Below, one piece after another: positions 15,048 to 23,348 of a DNA stretch of 27,835 bases; the first letter of the stretch is position 1, and the number at the start of each line of letters is the position of its first letter. Both the position numbers and the translations under genes were made by a program. Location of the stretch: the NCBI RefSeq assembly GCF_037577855.1, contig NZ_JBAKFX010000051.1:1-27835 (forward strand). The letters are read 5' to 3'. The notes beneath the pieces were generated by a model. That model saw nothing but the letters and a program-made list of their open reading frames with translations, was not told where the DNA came from and searched no databases. Source of the stretch: Dethiothermospora halolimnae (GTDB lineage: Bacteria > Bacillota > Clostridia > Tissierellales > VENL01).

Positions 15048-18000
15048 GATACGTTTTACCAATGTTATATATGAAAATGGAGGGAAGCGTTATAATGATG
15101 ATATATTTCATTTTGATGGATATAATGGAGCGGTACTTTTAGCAAATGGAGGAGGTAAAACCGTATTTGTTCAAACAGCTCTACAGGCAATACTTCCCCA
15201 CCAGGACCTAGGAGAAAGGAAAATAAGAAATACATTGTCCCTTGAAGGGGGGCCTTGTCATATAGCAATAGAATGGATTATAAACGAAAAACCTAGACAA
15301 TATGCACTAACCGGTGTTACTTTATTTTTAAATAATAATAGGCTTGATTCTTATAGATATGTATATGAATATGGATATAATGATAACAATGATATAGAAA
15401 ATATACCCTTTATAAAGGAAATGAAGGATGGGAAGAAAAGACCTGTAAGTAAAGGGGAAATAAATGAATATTATCAATACATGAAGGGCCAATATATGAA
15501 TGCCAAGACCTTTGATATCATAAAGGAATTCCATAACTATATAGAAAATAATTATAAGATTATCCCTTCAGAATGGAAGAAAATAGCCCTAATAAATGGT
15601 GCAGAGGGGGGAGTAGAAAGGTTTTTCGATGGATGTAAAACCAATAGAAATCTTTTAGACAAACTCCTTATACCTGTTGTTGAAGAAGCGGTATCGGAAA
15701 ATGGGACAAAGGACTTTGTGGATACTTTTGAGAAGCAAAGGGAGCATTTTAAAATACACAAACAATTAAGGGATAGGATAGAGGAAAGTAAGAAGATAGA
15801 AAGGGAAATTAATAATTATGTAGATATATTTTCAGATTATAACAGGATAAAAGAAAAATTAAACAATAAAAAACAGTATGGAAAGGGAATGTTTAATTAC
15901 ATTAAAAAAGAAAGAAATGATATAGAAGAAAAGTTATCTGAAAATTTACTAGAAACAGAAGAACTAGAAATGGAGCTAGAGGAACTTAATAGGGAAAAAA
16001 TGTCCTATGATTTAGCTCTTTTAAAGAATAAATTAGAAAAGGTTAAAGCAAGCTATGATGAAGTGTTAGAAAATTACAAAAAAGAAATAAAAATATATAG
16101 ATTAAAAAATAAGCATCTTAGTAATTTGGAAATAGCAAAGACAAAAAGAGATATAAAAAAATGTGATGATATAATAAAAGGTTATAAAGAAGAAATAGAA
16201 CTTTTAAAGGAAGACGTTGATATAAAAGATATAAAGGACAAACTAGACTTAAATGGCTCTAATATAAAGGGATATTTTATAAATGAGATAGATACATTAA
16301 AGAAAAAAGTAGATGCTATAAATGGTCAAATAGAAAACTATAAATATGATTTAAAAAAAGAAAGGGAAAAACTTAATAAAGCCACTAGTAGCAAAGAAAC
16401 TACACTAAAAAATATAAATAATAAAAAGGGAAGAATCGATGAAATAGATAAAAGTCTTAAGTTCATAAAAAATAGTATTCTTGATAGGGATACAGATGAT
16501 GTTATAGAACAGCAGAAAAAGTGGAAACAAAGAATAGGTAATCTAGAGGAAGATATAGTATTTAGTAACTCTAGGATAACTACCTTAGAGGAGGAAAAGG
16601 AAGATATAAATAGTAGTTTGAAAATTAATAGGGAGAAACTAAATAATATATATAAAGAAAGTTCTTTAATAAATACAAGATTAGAAAATATAAATGAAAA
16701 TCATGATGATTTATTAAACAAAATACAATCTATAAATAATAGATGGGATTATGTAACTTCATTATATACTAATCAAGATTCAATATTAAATAATATGGAA
16801 AATAAAATAATAGGCTTAAGAGAAGAGAAAGAACAACTCTTATTAAAGGAAAGAATAACCACTAGACTATGGGATTATTATAGGGATAATGATTATTTCA
16901 TGGCAGAGCCTCTACTGGAAAAGTGGGTGAAGGATTGGAAAGAAGAATTTTCATATATAGAACTAGGAACTAGATTTATCCAAAGAGTTTCTAAAAACTT
17001 TAATAATGAAGAGACTGAGTACTTTAAAAACTATAGATATTGGGCTATAACCATAATAGTATATGATAAAGAAATAGACAGGCTTAAAGAAAAAATATCA
17101 GAAAAAATAGATGATATAACATATCCGGTATTTTTATTATCAGAGGATAAAGCCAGGGAAGTTATAGAAAAGGATGCTATAGAAAATACATCCTGTATAT
17201 TTCCAAAGCATTGGAAGGATAATCTTAACCAAACTAATTTTAAAAACTGGAAAGATAATATCAGTAGCCATGCCATTAATATAACCAATGAAAGAAAAAA
17301 CAAGGAGAAGGATTTTGGTCAATATAATGAGTTATTAAATAGATTATATGACTTTTATAATAGATATCCCTATGAAGGCTTTCAACATCTAAATGAAGAA
17401 AAAAATAGATTAAATAATGATATTCATAATTATAAGGTTACAATTAATAATATGGAGGAAAGACTCAATATTATTGGTAACGAGATATCAAGTTTAAATC
17501 AAAATATAATCGATAGTAGAAATGAAAGTAGTATATTAAATAATAAAGTTCAAAAAGGACAAGAATATATTACTAAAAAGAAAGAAAAGGACAATATATT
17601 AATATTAAAATATGATTTAGAAGAAAAATTAAAAGTTATAAATAATAATATAGTAAGAATAAATAAAGAGATTTCTAGTAACGAGGAAATATTAAATAAT
17701 CTAAATGAAGAATTACTAGAGATGAAAAATGAGATAAATAATTTAAAATCAAAGGAACTATATAATGAAGTTAAAAGCTTTGAAGTAATATATAGTGACA
17801 AAGATATAGAGGTATTAAAAATTGAAAGAAAAAGATTAAAAGATAGGTTATATAAAAAGAAAAGTAATATAGAAAATTTAGAAGAGAATTTAAAAAGGGA
17901 AAGAAAAAATAAAGAAGAGCTGGAAACAACTTTGAAACTTAAAAGAAAAAGTTGTGACTATGAAATAGATGAAGATCTAAATTATCCTATATATGGGGAT

Positions 18001-19458
18001 AGGGAAATGGAAAAGTTAACCGATGAAATAATGACTATGAAGCCCAATATCAATAAATTAGAAGATACTAAAGCTACAAAGGAAAAGGAATATAATGATT
18101 ATAATAAAGAGTATAGTATAAGAGTGGATGATTTCCATAAAGAATATGAAGAAATAATAGTATTTACTGAGCCCTTATATAAAGTAAAGGATAATATAGA
18201 CATAAAGGAAAAAGAATTAATTAAAAGGGGAAAAAACATAAAAAGTCTATATAAAAAATTAATTAATGAAAAAGAAGATTTAGAAGATGTGATAAGAAAG
18301 ATGGAGCTTGGAAATGCCCAATATAACTATTTGATAGATGATATTAAACCCCTTCCTATAAAGGAAGAAATAAAAACAGATTTTTCATATAATCGTAGTA
18401 AATATGTGGATAAAATTATAGAAGACATAGGCTCATTAAATGATGAATTAGAAAAAGGGAAAGAATATGTGGGAAAACAAAGAAATCTATTTATAGTATT
18501 TTGTGAAAATGAGATTAAACATCCTAAATTAAAGAAAAATGCCACTGAAGGGGTAAGATACAGAACCGATTATCAAGAGATAATAGACTGGAAAAACAAA
18601 ATGCAAAATAACCTATCCCATATAATAAAGATATCCCAAGATCATATGAGGGAACATGATAGAGAATTAAAACAATTTATAGATCATCTTTACACATATA
18701 TGGAAACCATAACTACAGAACTAGGTATGATACCTAAAAAAACTAGGATTAAAATAGAAGATAAGTGGAAACAGATGTATAACTTTAATATTCCCAAATG
18801 GAATGGTAGGCAGGCTAAAGATTCCTTAGGGGAATATATAGATTGGTTAATAAAGGAGTTGGAAAATAGGGAGTATAAAAATGAAGATGGTAGTGAAAAT
18901 GAAGTGAAGATAAGAAAAGAGATAGAGAAGTGGTTAGATCCTAAGCAACTTATAGGAGTAGTATTAAATAATAAAGAAATAAAAATAAGTTGCCGTAAAG
19001 TAACTAATGATGGCAGAGTAAGTAGTGCCCCCACGTCTTGGCAGAGCTCCAATAATTGGTCAGGGGGAGAGAAATGGAGTAAAAATATGACACTTTTTTT
19101 AGGAATACTTAATTATTTAGCAGAAAAGAGGCAAAATATAACCACAAGCCAAAGGAATAATAGAACTGTAATCATGGATAACCCTTTTGGAAAAGCATCA
19201 AGTGATCATGTTCTTGACCCAGTGTTTTTTATTGCTGAAAAACTAGGTTTTCAGATAATAGCTTTAACTGCCCATACTGAAGGGAAATTTATTAGAAATT
19301 ATTTTCCTGTTGTATATAGTTTGAAACTAAGGGAAGCAAATAGAGAAGGAAACCTAATAATAGATAAAGAAAAGGAAATAAGCCATATCTTTTTTAAAGA
19401 TAATGCTCCAGATTCATTGATGCGACTAGAAGATACTGAACAAATGACATTGTTTTAG
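15031..19458 (+). CDS. jetC: Wadjet defence protein JetC (SMC/MukB-like ATPase)
   Basis: SMC-type motor of the plasmid-defence complex, 1475 residues. The N-terminal head has Walker A LLANGGGKT (K43, T44). About 260-1240 is Lys/Glu/Asn/Ile-rich coiled coil, broken near 590-760 by a non-coiled segment (WDYYRDNDYFMAEPLLEKWV) that is probably the hinge. The C-terminal head has the signature WSGGE (S1344-E1347) and Walker B VIMDNPFG (D1383). Position 1384 is Asn, where most SMC ATPases have the catalytic Glu. The in-frame ATG at 14965 lies deep in jetB without a ribosome site, whereas 15031 follows aagggaaggggag. The size and D-A-B-C order suggest a type II/III rather than type I Wadjet, but I cannot settle the type. 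Confidence 0.9.
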   Translation: MPSISKIRFTNVIYENGGKRYNDDIFHFDGYNGAVLLANGGGKTVFVQTALQAILPHQDLGERKIRNTLSLEGGPCHIAIEWIINEKPRQYALTGVTLFLNNNRLDSYRYVYEYGYNDNNDIENIPFIKEMKDGKKRPVSKGEINEYYQYMKGQYMNAKTFDIIKEFHNYIENNYKIIPSEWKKIALINGAEGGVERFFDGCKTNRNLLDKLLIPVVEEAVSENGTKDFVDTFEKQREHFKIHKQLRDRIEESKKIEREINNYVDIFSDYNRIKEKLNNKKQYGKGMFNYIKKERNDIEEKLSENLLETEELEMELEELNREKMSYDLALLKNKLEKVKASYDEVLENYKKEIKIYRLKNKHLSNLEIAKTKRDIKKCDDIIKGYKEEIELLKEDVDIKDIKDKLDLNGSNIKGYFINEIDTLKKKVDAINGQIENYKYDLKKEREKLNKATSSKETTLKNINNKKGRIDEIDKSLKFIKNSILDRDTDDVIEQQKKWKQRIGNLEEDIVFSNSRITTLEEEKEDINSSLKINREKLNNIYKESSLINTRLENINENHDDLLNKIQSINNRWDYVTSLYTNQDSILNNMENKIIGLREEKEQLLLKERITTRLWDYYRDNDYFMAEPLLEKWVKDWKEEFSYIELGTRFIQRVSKNFNNEETEYFKNYRYWAITIIVYDKEIDRLKEKISEKIDDITYPVFLLSEDKAREVIEKDAIENTSCIFPKHWKDNLNQTNFKNWKDNISSHAINITNERKNKEKDFGQYNELLNRLYDFYNRYPYEGFQHLNEEKNRLNNDIHNYKVTINNMEERLNIIGNEISSLNQNIIDSRNESSILNNKVQKGQEYITKKKEKDNILILKYDLEEKLKVINNNIVRINKEISSNEEILNNLNEELLEMKNEINNLKSKELYNEVKSFEVIYSDKDIEVLKIERKRLKDRLYKKKSNIENLEENLKRERKNKEELETTLKLKRKSCDYEIDEDLNYPIYGDREMEKLTDEIMTMKPNINKLEDTKATKEKEYNDYNKEYSIRVDDFHKEYEEIIVFTEPLYKVKDNIDIKEKELIKRGKNIKSLYKKLINEKEDLEDVIRKMELGNAQYNYLIDDIKPLPIKEEIKTDFSYNRSKYVDKIIEDIGSLNDELEKGKEYVGKQRNLFIVFCENEIKHPKLKKNATEGVRYRTDYQEIIDWKNKMQNNLSHIIKISQDHMREHDRELKQFIDHLYTYMETITTELGMIPKKTRIKIEDKWKQMYNFNIPKWNGRQAKDSLGEYIDWLIKELENREYKNEDGSENEVKIRKEIEKWLDPKQLIGVVLNNKEIKISCRKVTNDGRVSSAPTSWQSSNNWSGGEKWSKNMTLFLGILNYLAEKRQNITTSQRNNRTVIMDNPFGKASSDHVLDPVFFIAEKLGFQIIALTAHTEGKFIRNYFPVVYSLKLREANREGNLIIDKEKEISHIFFKDNAPDSLMRLEDTEQMTLF

Positions 19459-19530
19459 GGAGAATATATATTTAAAAAATACAGATACTAGATATGAAGC
19501 TATAAAAATAATTAATGGAGGTAGTTTTAT

Positions 19531-19722
19531 ATGCAAAATAAAAATGCCCGTCAGCAGGTACAGGATGTATATTCTCAACTTAAAACTTGTAGAGACAATC
19601 TAAATCAAGCAATACAATCGGTGGAAAAACAGGAAAATAAAGTTCAAATACAAAGTACTTTAGGAGCAATAGATAACGCATTATCAACAGCTAATAGAAC
19701 CCTTTCAAATTATAAAGAGTAA
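19531..19722 (+). CDS. Small helical protein of unknown function
   Basis: A 63-residue, Gln/Asn-rich protein predicted to be almost all helix, with heptad-like spacing (VQDVYSQLKTCRDNLNQAIQ). It has one cysteine and no membrane segment or signal. I do not recognise the family. The strong site atggaggtag precedes the ATG. The gene begins 72 bases after jetC on the same strand, with no terminator between them, so it may be cotranscribed with Wadjet, though a weak separate promoter (tataaa near 19501) is possible. Its last three codons and stop form part of a perfect palindrome. Confidence 0.7.
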   Translation: MQNKNARQQVQDVYSQLKTCRDNLNQAIQSVEKQENKVQIQSTLGAIDNALSTANRTLSNYKE

Positions 19723-19772
19723 TATAAAAACCAGATGATTTAAATCATCTGGTTTTTATATTACTCTTTATA
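19711..19772. terminator. Perfect 62-base palindrome acting as terminator
   Basis: Two 31-base arms that are exact reverse complements, with no loop, centred between 19741 and 19742. The inner part (aaaaaccagatgattt and its partner ending ggttttt) is a normal intrinsic terminator. The outer part extends the match back through the last codons of the small gene. It is much longer than termination requires. Confidence 0.88.
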
Positions 19773-19792
19773 GTGTTTTATTTAGGAAAATT

Positions 19793-19924
19793 AAGTTACT
19801 GGAGATTCTGTATCAAGTCATTGTAGAATATATATTAGGTTACTGTAGGTTGTATATTAAGTTACTGTAGGGTGTATATTAAGTTACTGTAGCATACATA
19901 TTAAGTTGTTGGGGGATTCGTAAT
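19793..19924. repeat. Tandem array of degenerate 22-base repeats
   Basis: Five consecutive 22-base units start at 19793, 19815, 19837, 19859 and 19881, with a diverged sixth at 19903. The consensus begins aagttactgtag and ends tatatt. Units 3 to 5 are nearly identical and the outer ones decay. There are no spacers, so this is not CRISPR. The period is close to two helical turns, and no open frame runs through the array. Confidence 0.85.
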
Positions 19925-19932
19925 CCCCCAAC
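19908..19932. other. GC-rich hairpin closing the 22-base repeat array
   Basis: gttgggggatt (19908-19918) and aatcccccaac (19922-19932) are perfect 11-base arms around a CGT loop. No T-run follows on either strand, so it is not a standard terminator. Its left arm overlaps the last, diverged repeat unit. Confidence 0.75.
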
Positions 19933-19990
19933 TAATATTTGCATAAATAGAAATTTTATTGTTCACAAAAAGCATATATATATTTATACT

Positions 19991-20018
19991 CACTATGCTT
20001 GTTTTAATGCATAAAATA
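19991..20018 (+). promoter_or_regulatory. Possible sigma-K-type sporulation promoter
   Basis: cac (19991-19993) and CATAAAATA (20010-20018) are 16 bases apart, matching the sigma-K pattern mAC-(16)-CATAnnnTA. It would give a start near 20026, ahead of the ggag site of the DUF2642 gene, which fits a coat-associated product. The element is short and could arise by chance in AT-rich DNA. Confidence 0.5.
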
Positions 20019-20056
20019 TAAATGAGAAGAAGTAAAAAAATATAGGAGATGATTAG

Positions 20057-20335
20057 ATGAATTATTATAGATGTCCAAACCAAATGCCTATGCCTATTAT
20101 GCCAAGGGAAAGAGATTGCTATGGTCCCGATAATAGAACAACCATAGTGGAGCCCGACGTGATGAAAACTTTAAAAAGTGTAAAGGGAAAAAGAATGGTG
20201 ATAGAGACAGTTAGGGGAAGTGTAGAAGGAATATTAGAAGATGTTAAAGTTGACCATATCGTTATAAAATCGGTTTGCAGTAAGTCAAGATTTTTTATTA
20301 GAATACAGGAAATAGTATATGTTATGCCTATTTAG
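20057..20335 (+). CDS. DUF2642 / YuzF-like protein, possibly spore-coat associated
   Basis: A 92-residue protein. The N-terminal 30 residues are Met/Pro/Tyr-rich (NQMPMPIMPRERD), as in small coat proteins. Residues about 36-92 form the DUF2642 fold, an Sm-like beta barrel pattern (GKRMVIETVRGSVEGILEDV, then DHIVIK and FFIRIQEIVYVMP). B. subtilis YuzF is the best-known relative and has no defined biochemical role. A putative sigma-K promoter upstream supports late mother-cell expression. The site ataggagatga precedes the ATG. The gene is monocistronic, with a strong terminator behind it. Confidence 0.78.
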   Translation: MNYYRCPNQMPMPIMPRERDCYGPDNRTTIVEPDVMKTLKSVKGKRMVIETVRGSVEGILEDVKVDHIVIKSVCSKSRFFIRIQEIVYVMPI

Positions 20336-20346
20336 ATATTTTTAGG

Positions 20347-20390
20347 AAAGTCCATTGCTAAATTCTTAGCAATGGACTTTCTTCTTTTCT
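20347..20390 (+). terminator. Terminator after the DUF2642 gene
   Basis: Perfect 15-bp stem (20347-20361 with 20366-20380) and an attc loop, followed by cttcttttct. Confidence 0.88.
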
Positions 20391-20477
20391 TAAGAAATTT
20401 GTAAGAAATATATCTGTTTTTCGTTAAAAAATATTTATTAACAAATGTTATAATTATACATGAAAGGAGGGGGATAA

Positions 20478-21170
20478 ATGAAGAAATACAATGTGTTAGT
20501 AGTAGATGATGACAAGGAAATAAGGGATGCAATAGAGATATATCTTAAAAACGAGAATTTAAAGGTATATAAAGCAAAGGATGGTATAGATGCACTGGAG
20601 GTATTAAATGAAAAGGACATTCATGTTATATTAATGGATATTATGATGCCCAGGATGGATGGTATGAAGGCCACATTTAAGATTAGAGAAGATAAAAACA
20701 TACCCATTATTATTTTATCGGCAAAATCTGAGGATACAGATAAGATATTAGGTCTTAACATGGGGGCAGATGATTATATAACAAAGCCATTTAATCCCTT
20801 AGAGCTTGTTGCAAGGGTAAAATCCCAGTTAAGGAGATATACAAGTCTTGGAAATTATAATAAAAATAATGATGAAATAAAAGTGGGGGGACTTACATTA
20901 AATAAAAAGACAAAGACTATATTTGTGGACAATGAAGAAGTAAGATTGACCTTTACTGAATATAAGATCATGGAACTGCTTATGGAAAATAAGGGTAGGG
21001 TATTTTCTATAGAAGAGATATATGAAAAAGTTTGGAATGAGCCCTATTATAATTGTGAAAATACAGTATCGGTACATATAAGAAGAATTAGAGAGAAGAT
21101 AGAAGTAAATCCTAAAAATCCAGAATATTTAAAGGTGGTGTGGGGAATTGGATATAAAGTTGAAAAGTAA
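20478..21170 (+). CDS. OmpR/PhoB-family response regulator
   Basis: Two-component DNA-binding regulator, 230 residues. The receiver domain (about 1-120) has the acidic pocket D10-D11-D12, the phosphoacceptor D54 in LMDIMMPRMDG, a switch Ser in IIILSAKSE and the Lys in ITKPFNPLEL. The C-terminal winged helix (about 135-230) shows LTFTEYKIMELLMENKGRVFS and the recognition segment NTVSVHIRRIREKIE. The site gaaaggaggggg gives the ATG at 20478. A TATAAT (20449-20454) lies 24 bases before the start codon without a good -35, so the leader would be very short. It is translationally coupled to the kinase gene, which starts inside its end. Target genes are unknown. Confidence 0.93.
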   Translation: MKKYNVLVVDDDKEIRDAIEIYLKNENLKVYKAKDGIDALEVLNEKDIHVILMDIMMPRMDGMKATFKIREDKNIPIIILSAKSEDTDKILGLNMGADDYITKPFNPLELVARVKSQLRRYTSLGNYNKNNDEIKVGGLTLNKKTKTIFVDNEEVRLTFTEYKIMELLMENKGRVFSIEEIYEKVWNEPYYNCENTVSVHIRRIREKIEVNPKNPEYLKVVWGIGYKVEK

Positions 21171-23310
21171 AAAAGCCTATATTGTTCTTGTTATATTGGT
21201 CTGTTATATATTATCTTTAACATTAGTAATGGGATTTGATATTTTAGATTATAGGGAGTATATATTTAGCAATCCTTATTTTGATAGCTATAGATTTGAG
21301 AAAGAGATGCTTGTATATTTAAATGATATTAAAAGGTATCATACAGAGTTTAAAAACTATCCTTTAGACCCTAACAGTGAAAATTTAGATATTAAAGAAG
21401 TAAAAGAATTATATGATAATAAGATAAAGTTACAAGAGGAATATACTAAAAATAAATATAATTCTTTGATAAAAGAAGCAGCTAGTAATGGTGATATAGA
21501 AGAACTAGATAGATTAACAAATAAGAGGGATGAAGAATTAAAAAATAATCAACCGATTATTGAGAGAATTAAAGCAGAATATAATAATGAAAAAGCTAAG
21601 ATAATAGAAAAAATGAATATGGAATATGAGACCGTAAAGGGGAATATTAATTTTAGAGACGATTTTATAAAATATTATATAGAAGACAAAAGGAATAATG
21701 AAGTTTATAGCAATATAGACAATTTTAATAAAAACAATAAAGACGATTATTTATACGTTGGCAGATTTCCAACCTCTTATGGAAATGGGTCCAATATATA
21801 TGAATTAAATAAAGAGTTTAGTAATTTAAGTTGGGAAGGTTATTTTATAGTGCCTAAAAATCCAATTGGATACAACTATATTTATGAAGATTATAAACGT
21901 CAACAATCCATAGGATATAATGTTAAAGTTGAAACTATGATGTTTGTAATATTTATTATAATGTTTGCATTATTGGTTAAATATTTAAGAAAAAACTCAA
22001 GAGAAATAGATTTTATTACATCTTTAAGAAAATTATATAGAAAAATTCCCTTAGACTTAAGGGTTGGAGTATTTATTATATATTCTATATTTACTATTTT
22101 GATAATAAGGGACTTAGATTTATGTTATTATTTAGATTTATTTTTAGATTTTATATATGTAACATTTATTGCCGTATATATGTTATATTTATTTATCAAT
22201 ATAAAAGAAATCGTGTATCTAAATAACAATAAAAGGGAATTTAAAAATGAAATAAAAAGAACCTTAATATATAGGATTAAAGGTCTTCTAAATGATAGTT
22301 TTAGTAATAAAAGTATATTATTTAAAATAGCTATAGTGTTAATTGTTACTGTATTTTTAGGTGTTTTTGTTACATTTGCATTAATAGAATCCTATTATGA
22401 TGCTGCTCTTATATTGGGATTTTTGTCTATAGTATTTTATTTGCTAGTTATGGTACCTTATATTTTAAAAAAGATAGCCAATATAAATAAAGTGATAGAA
22501 GGAACTAAAATTATATCTTCTGGAGATTTAGACTATATGATAGAAGTTAAAGATAAGGGGAAAGTTGGTGAATTGTCAAATTATATAAACTCTATAAAAA
22601 GTGGATTAAGGGAATCCTTAGATAGTAGAATGAAAAGTGAAAGGTTAAAATCTGAGCTTATAACAAATGTATCCCATGATTTGAAAACACCATTAACATC
22701 AATAATAAACTATGTGGACTTACTTAAACAGAAAGATTTATCAGAGGGTGAAAGAAAATCATATATTGAGATACTCAATAGAAAATCTCAAAGGCTTAAA
22801 GTATTAATAGATGATCTATTCGAGGCATCAAAGTTAAGTAGTGGTGATATTAAATTAAATATAGAAGAGGTAGATTTAGTATCATTATTAAATCAAGCAT
22901 TAGGAGAATATAATGAAAAAATAAAAAATTCATCATTAGACTTTAAGATAGATATAGGGGGTAAAAAAATACACTCCAATCTTGATGGAAAGAAAACATG
23001 GAGAGTGTTTGATAATCTTATTAATAATGCTATTAAATATTCAATGAAAAATACTAGAGTGTATATGTCTTTAAAAGAAGAAGGGAATAAAGTAGTATTT
23101 ACTATTAAAAATATATCGGCCCAAGAATTAAACTTTGATGTAGATGAGATATTTGAGAGATTTAAAAGGGGAGATAAGTCAAGGAATATAGAAGGTTCTG
23201 GCCTTGGTCTTGCAATAGCTAAAAGCATAGTGGAGTTACATGGGGGGACTCTAGACGTAAAAATAGATGGAGATTTATTTAAAGCAATTGTAAAATTTAA
23301 TAAAAAATAA
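21148..23310 (+). CDS. Membrane sensor histidine kinase, partner of the upstream regulator
   Basis: Histidine kinase of 720 residues, unusually large for an OmpR-type partner. A first membrane helix at about 10-30 precedes a charged extracytoplasmic region (30-260) rich in Lys/Glu/Asn with no recognised sensor fold. Further helices lie near 264-284, 303-322, 328-350, 391-413 and 418-440. A HAMP-like segment (about 445-495) leads to the HisKA domain with H510 in SHDLKTPLTSIINY. The HATPase domain follows, with the N-box NNAIKYS and the G-box GSGLGLAIAKS. It starts at TTG (21148), 23 bases inside the regulator gene, after aaaggtggtg. A nearby TTG at 21160 is an alternative. The signal is unknown. 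Confidence 0.9.
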   Translation: MDIKLKSKKAYIVLVILVCYILSLTLVMGFDILDYREYIFSNPYFDSYRFEKEMLVYLNDIKRYHTEFKNYPLDPNSENLDIKEVKELYDNKIKLQEEYTKNKYNSLIKEAASNGDIEELDRLTNKRDEELKNNQPIIERIKAEYNNEKAKIIEKMNMEYETVKGNINFRDDFIKYYIEDKRNNEVYSNIDNFNKNNKDDYLYVGRFPTSYGNGSNIYELNKEFSNLSWEGYFIVPKNPIGYNYIYEDYKRQQSIGYNVKVETMMFVIFIIMFALLVKYLRKNSREIDFITSLRKLYRKIPLDLRVGVFIIYSIFTILIIRDLDLCYYLDLFLDFIYVTFIAVYMLYLFINIKEIVYLNNNKREFKNEIKRTLIYRIKGLLNDSFSNKSILFKIAIVLIVTVFLGVFVTFALIESYYDAALILGFLSIVFYLLVMVPYILKKIANINKVIEGTKIISSGDLDYMIEVKDKGKVGELSNYINSIKSGLRESLDSRMKSERLKSELITNVSHDLKTPLTSIINYVDLLKQKDLSEGERKSYIEILNRKSQRLKVLIDDLFEASKLSSGDIKLNIEEVDLVSLLNQALGEYNEKIKNSSLDFKIDIGGKKIHSNLDGKKTWRVFDNLINNAIKYSMKNTRVYMSLKEEGNKVVFTIKNISAQELNFDVDEIFERFKRGDKSRNIEGSGLGLAIAKSIVELHGGTLDVKIDGDLFKAIVKFNKK

Positions 23311-23314
23311 AGCT

Positions 23315-23348
23315 AAGACAAAGGGACTGTCCCTTTGTCTTAATTTTT
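23315..23348. terminator. Shared terminator between the kinase and nhaC genes
   Basis: A 12-bp stem (aagacaaaggga 23315-23326 with tccctttgtctt 23330-23341) around ctg, followed by aattttt. It lies between convergent genes and overlaps the end of the antiporter gene. A gacaaaggga/tccctttgtc palindrome of this kind recalls interspersed repeats in clostridial genomes. Confidence 0.82.

Noticed and set aside
18690..19052. 120-codon minus-strand frame inside jetC
   Set aside because: It is antisense to the JetC head-proximal region and has no start signal or family resemblance.
19793..19924. CRISPR array
   Set aside because: The 22-base units abut directly with no unique spacers, and no cas genes are present.
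20438..20450. ttaacaaatgtta upstream of the response regulator as another TetR operator
   Set aside because: The half-sites are separated by two bases instead of one and the last base differs, so the register does not match TTAACANTGTTAA.
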